Shown: positions 61,806 to 64,000 of the stretch, piece by piece
How the letters are laid out: each line of letters begins with the position of its first letter
Position numbering within the stretch: the stretch's first letter is position 1
Assembly (NCBI RefSeq): GCF_037977235.1
Contig: NZ_CP150276.1
Coordinates: 4,402,001 to 4,466,000, forward strand
DNA: 64,000 bases
From: Paenibacillus sp. FSL K6-0276
Lineage (GTDB): Bacteria > Bacillota > Bacilli > Paenibacillales > Paenibacillaceae
Reading direction: 5' to 3'
Notes under the pieces: generated by a model
Told to the model about the DNA's origin: nothing
The model's input: only the letters and a program-made list of their open reading frames with translations
Databases searched by the model: none
Position numbers and translations under genes: made by a program

Positions 61806-61986
61806 ATAAGACCCCCTCGTGTACAATATATATGACACTTGAGCGAAATGTCAATTATACATGACACACTTATTGTTACTGATTCAAGAGTATCTCTTGT
61901 CAAGCCTTGATAATATGTTACAATACTTTTTATACTTGAATGTTTATTTAGTAAGAAGTCTAACTCTAATGATAAAGGTGAAATGA

Positions 61987-62883
61987 ATGAAACCACAATC
62001 GGAATTTGCAATTCTGCTATACTATAAATTTGTAAAAGTGCCTGATGCAGAACAATTCGCCCAGGAACATTTGGCTTACTGCAAAGAGCTTGACGTAAAA
62101 GGACGGATTCTCATCTCAGATGAGGGCATTAACGGGACACTATCCGGTACGATTGCCCAAACCGAGCAATACATGAAGGATTTGCGTGCAAACCCGTTGT
62201 TTAGCGATATCGTCTTCAAGATTGATGAGGCTGATGCTCATGCCTTCAAAAAGATTTTCGTGCGTTATAAAAGTGAACTTGTGACCTTCCGTGTCGAGGA
62301 GGAACTGGACCCTAACGTGATCACGGGAGAGCATCTGGCGCCCAAAGATTTCTATGAAATGATGCAGCGCGATGATGTGGTGATTCTGGATGGCCGTACC
62401 GGCTACGAATACGATCTTGGTCATTTCCGCGGCTCCATCCGCCCCGAAGTAGACAGCTTCAAAGAATTCCCGGACTGGATTCGTGAGAATATGAGCGAGC
62501 TTAAGGATAAACCAATCCTGACCTACTGTACAGGCGGGATCCGCTGCGAGAAATTAAGCGGGTTTATGATGAAGGAAGGCTTTGGGCAGGTGTACCAACT
62601 GGACGGCGGCATTGTATCCTATGGTAAAGACCCTGAGGTACAGGGCCAACTGTTTGATGGAAAATGTTATGTCTTCGATGAGCGGATCTCCGTACAGATT
62701 AATCATACCGACGGGGATATCGTTGTCGGACGTTGCCATCACTGCGGTCAACCAGCTGACCAATTCATCAACTGCGCCAACGATGCTTGCCATCTTCAGC
62801 ATATTTGCTGTGAGGACTGCGAAAAGGAGCATAGTGGTCATTGCTCGGACGAATGCGTCGCTATCACGAATGCAGCGCACTAA
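61987..62883 (+). CDS. trhO: tRNA uridine(34) hydroxylase TrhO (rhodanese family)
   Basis: A 298-residue enzyme of the TrhO/YceA family making 5-hydroxyuridine at tRNA wobble position 34 with oxygen. The N-terminal domain has KGRILISDEGINGTLSGT; the rhodanese domain (about 125-215) has DGRTGYEYDLGHFRGS and the Cys loop TYCTGGIRCEKLSG (Cys about 180); the C-terminal zinc-like region has CHHCGQP and HICCEDCEKEHSGHCS. Start ATG follows AAAGGTG. It is monocistronic with a perfect terminator at 63076. Confidence 0.95.
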   Translation: MKPQSEFAILLYYKFVKVPDAEQFAQEHLAYCKELDVKGRILISDEGINGTLSGTIAQTEQYMKDLRANPLFSDIVFKIDEADAHAFKKIFVRYKSELVTFRVEEELDPNVITGEHLAPKDFYEMMQRDDVVILDGRTGYEYDLGHFRGSIRPEVDSFKEFPDWIRENMSELKDKPILTYCTGGIRCEKLSGFMMKEGFGQVYQLDGGIVSYGKDPEVQGQLFDGKCYVFDERISVQINHTDGDIVVGRCHHCGQPADQFINCANDACHLQHICCEDCEKEHSGHCSDECVAITNAAH

Positions 62884-63075
62884 ATAAAGGTATAGATAGG
62901 GCAGTGAGCTGACCATGCAACCCAAAGAGGGATTTGTCCACCCGCGAGACGATATTTGACAGAGCGCTCCAATGTGCTTTTTCCCAATAAATATTAGCCC
63001 TGGATTGTCTGGCTGAAGGTGGACGCAAATGTCTCAACAAGATTCAAAGATGGGCACCAGAGTCGTAGGTTAACT

Positions 63076-63117
63076 AAAAGGTGGCGCACAGGATTTTTAC
63101 TGTGCGCCACCTTTTAG
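63076..63117 (+). terminator. Terminator of trhO
   Basis: aaaaggtggcgcaca pairs perfectly with tgtgcgccacctttt around ggatttttac. It lies 190 bases past the trhO stop; the space between and up to 63200 holds no ORF. Confidence 0.8.
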
Positions 63118-63200
63118 TATGGACGAAGCGTCCGAGGTCTAGATTTACTCTAGCAACGCCTGATGTCTGCAACACTTTAAATCACGTCTCATATCCAGCA

Positions 63201-63231
63201 AAAAAAAAGTCAACCAGAAATTCTGGCTGAC
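63201..63231 (-). terminator. Terminator of the YitT-type gene
   Basis: gtca-ccagaa pairs with ttctgg-tgac, and on the minus strand a run of nine T follows. It lies about 50 bases past the stop of the downstream minus-strand gene. Confidence 0.8.
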
Positions 63232-63278
63232 CTTAAATGTAGTATATCCCCAAATAAGCTGTTATATACCAGCCTTCT

Positions 63279-63950
63279 TCACATTACCGTTCCATCATGT
63301 GGTTTACGCAGCGTAGACTGAATCTTTGGCGCCTTCACTAACTTTGGTTTGCCTAATGAGGTTGTAAATGTGATCACATAGCCAGCTACGACTACCGCCA
63401 TCACCGTATACATCGTTTCTTTAACAGGCATATAGAAGAGTGATAGTGCCAGAACGATTACATCCAACATGATGAATACTGTACCTACTTTGATTCCCTT
63501 CCATTCACTGATCAGCAGCGACAAAACATCGTCTCCACCACTTGCGCCGCCGCTTCGCAGAATAATTCCCGCTCCTAAACCTGTCAGTACGCCAGACAAA
63601 AGGGCTGCTATTGCCAAATTGCCCTGCAAGTTGATGATCAAACCGGAATATCGTTCCATAAGTCCGTAAAAGATTGTAAAAGCTCCTACAGAAACAAAGG
63701 TGTTGCACACGAACGCTTTCCCTTTGAACATCCATGCAATCAAGAGTACTGGAACGTCTAGAAGCAGAGTAGAAATTGAAGGTGAAATTCCTAATACATA
63801 TTTGCCGAGCAGCGATAATCCTACGAATCCGCCCTCAGACAAATGGTTCTGAAAATTGATGTGATAATAAGCAAATGCAAGCAAAAATGTTCCAAACAAA
63901 ATGACTGTCAACCGGAGCAGTACATTCACTCCGTGATTGTGGTTCCTCAT
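63279..63950 (-). CDS. YitT-family membrane protein
   Basis: A 223-residue polytopic membrane protein of the YitT/DUF161 group. Five to six membrane segments are visible, with family blocks NFQNHLSEGGFVGLSLLG, GLGAGIILRSGGASGGDDVLS and TVFIMLDVIVLALSL. Unlike longer YitT proteins it lacks most of the C-terminal DUF2179 domain, ending with a short basic tail. Function of the family is uncertain. Start ATG follows GGGGAGA. Confidence 0.88.
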   Translation of the reverse strand: MRNHNHGVNVLLRLTVILFGTFLLAFAYYHINFQNHLSEGGFVGLSLLGKYVLGISPSISTLLLDVPVLLIAWMFKGKAFVCNTFVSVGAFTIFYGLMERYSGLIINLQGNLAIAALLSGVLTGLGAGIILRSGGASGGDDVLSLLISEWKGIKVGTVFIMLDVIVLALSLFYMPVKETMYTVMAVVVAGYVITFTTSLGKPKLVKAPKIQSTLRKPHDGTVM

Positions 63951-64000
63951 ACAGGTCTCCCCTTATCGTATATGGCGGCTAAACGTCCCACCAACCTCTA

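Overview
The window reads as a chromosomal segment of a Gram-positive, facultatively anaerobic Bacillales bacterium, most likely a Paenibacillus. Supporting signs are the Bacillus-type gene order efp-yqhT-yqhR/yqhQ, a Fnr with the C-terminal cysteine cluster of Bacillus Fnr, strong GGAGG ribosome sites with frequent GTG and TTG starts, T-box and cobalamin leaders, exported proteins with copper-amine-oxidase-N-like domains, and a YesM/YesN two-component system tied to a sugar ABC importer. The species cannot be fixed from the sequence alone.

Layout. 0.1-1.7 kb: an IS1182-type element with a frameshifted transposase. 1.8-5.5 kb: efp, Xaa-Pro peptidase, yqhR and, divergently, yqhQ plus a small membrane protein. 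5.6-8.3 kb: a patatin-like lipase and a secreted glycosidase-like protein. 8.6-16.4 kb: metal handling (mntR, znuB/C/A with a Zur-box candidate, zur) interleaved with ccdA, metG behind a T-box, and yidD. 16.6-18.8 kb: a large exported PKD protein. 19.7-25.7 kb: a sugar importer (binding protein, two permeases) followed by its YesM-type kinase and YesN-type regulator. 26.2-43.3 kb: an anaerobic block with pflA, pflB, adhE, fnr, nirC-nirD-nirB and the Fe-S repair gene ric, interrupted by a decayed disaccharide-phosphorylase locus (binding-protein pseudogene, GH65 remnant, intact pgmB) and an intact IS30-type element. 43.5-50 kb: mixed genes including HxlR, an oxidoreductase, a MsrA-MsrB fusion and a DUF4349 lipoprotein. 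50.2-52.8 kb: metE under a cobalamin riboswitch. 53-59 kb: uppP, dedA and a complete BceRS-BceAB antimicrobial-peptide module. 59.3-64 kb: a P60-like protein, an AIM24-like protein, an XRE/DUF3278-like pair, trhO and a YitT-type protein.

How it works together. The 26-43 kb block looks like a locally clustered Fnr regulon: Fnr-type inverted repeats (TGTGA-N6-TCACA or one-off) lie upstream of pflB, adhE, fnr and nirB, and in the pflB, adhE and nirB cases a -10-like hexamer lies at the spacing expected for Fnr bound near -41.5. The products give mixed-acid/ethanol fermentation and nitrite reduction to ammonium, with Ric repairing Fe-S centres. The bce block has a match to the published BceR motif in front of the transporter genes, with uppP (bacitracin target enzyme) close by.

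The least explained material is non-coding: at least four same-orientation copies of a roughly 90-bp double-palindrome repeat (one with an IS30-type element at its exact edge), two further dispersed repeat families, and a structured GC-rich insert separating znuC from znuB. I found no clearly new multi-gene system; the repeats, the clustered Fnr sites and a few orphan proteins are the best leads.
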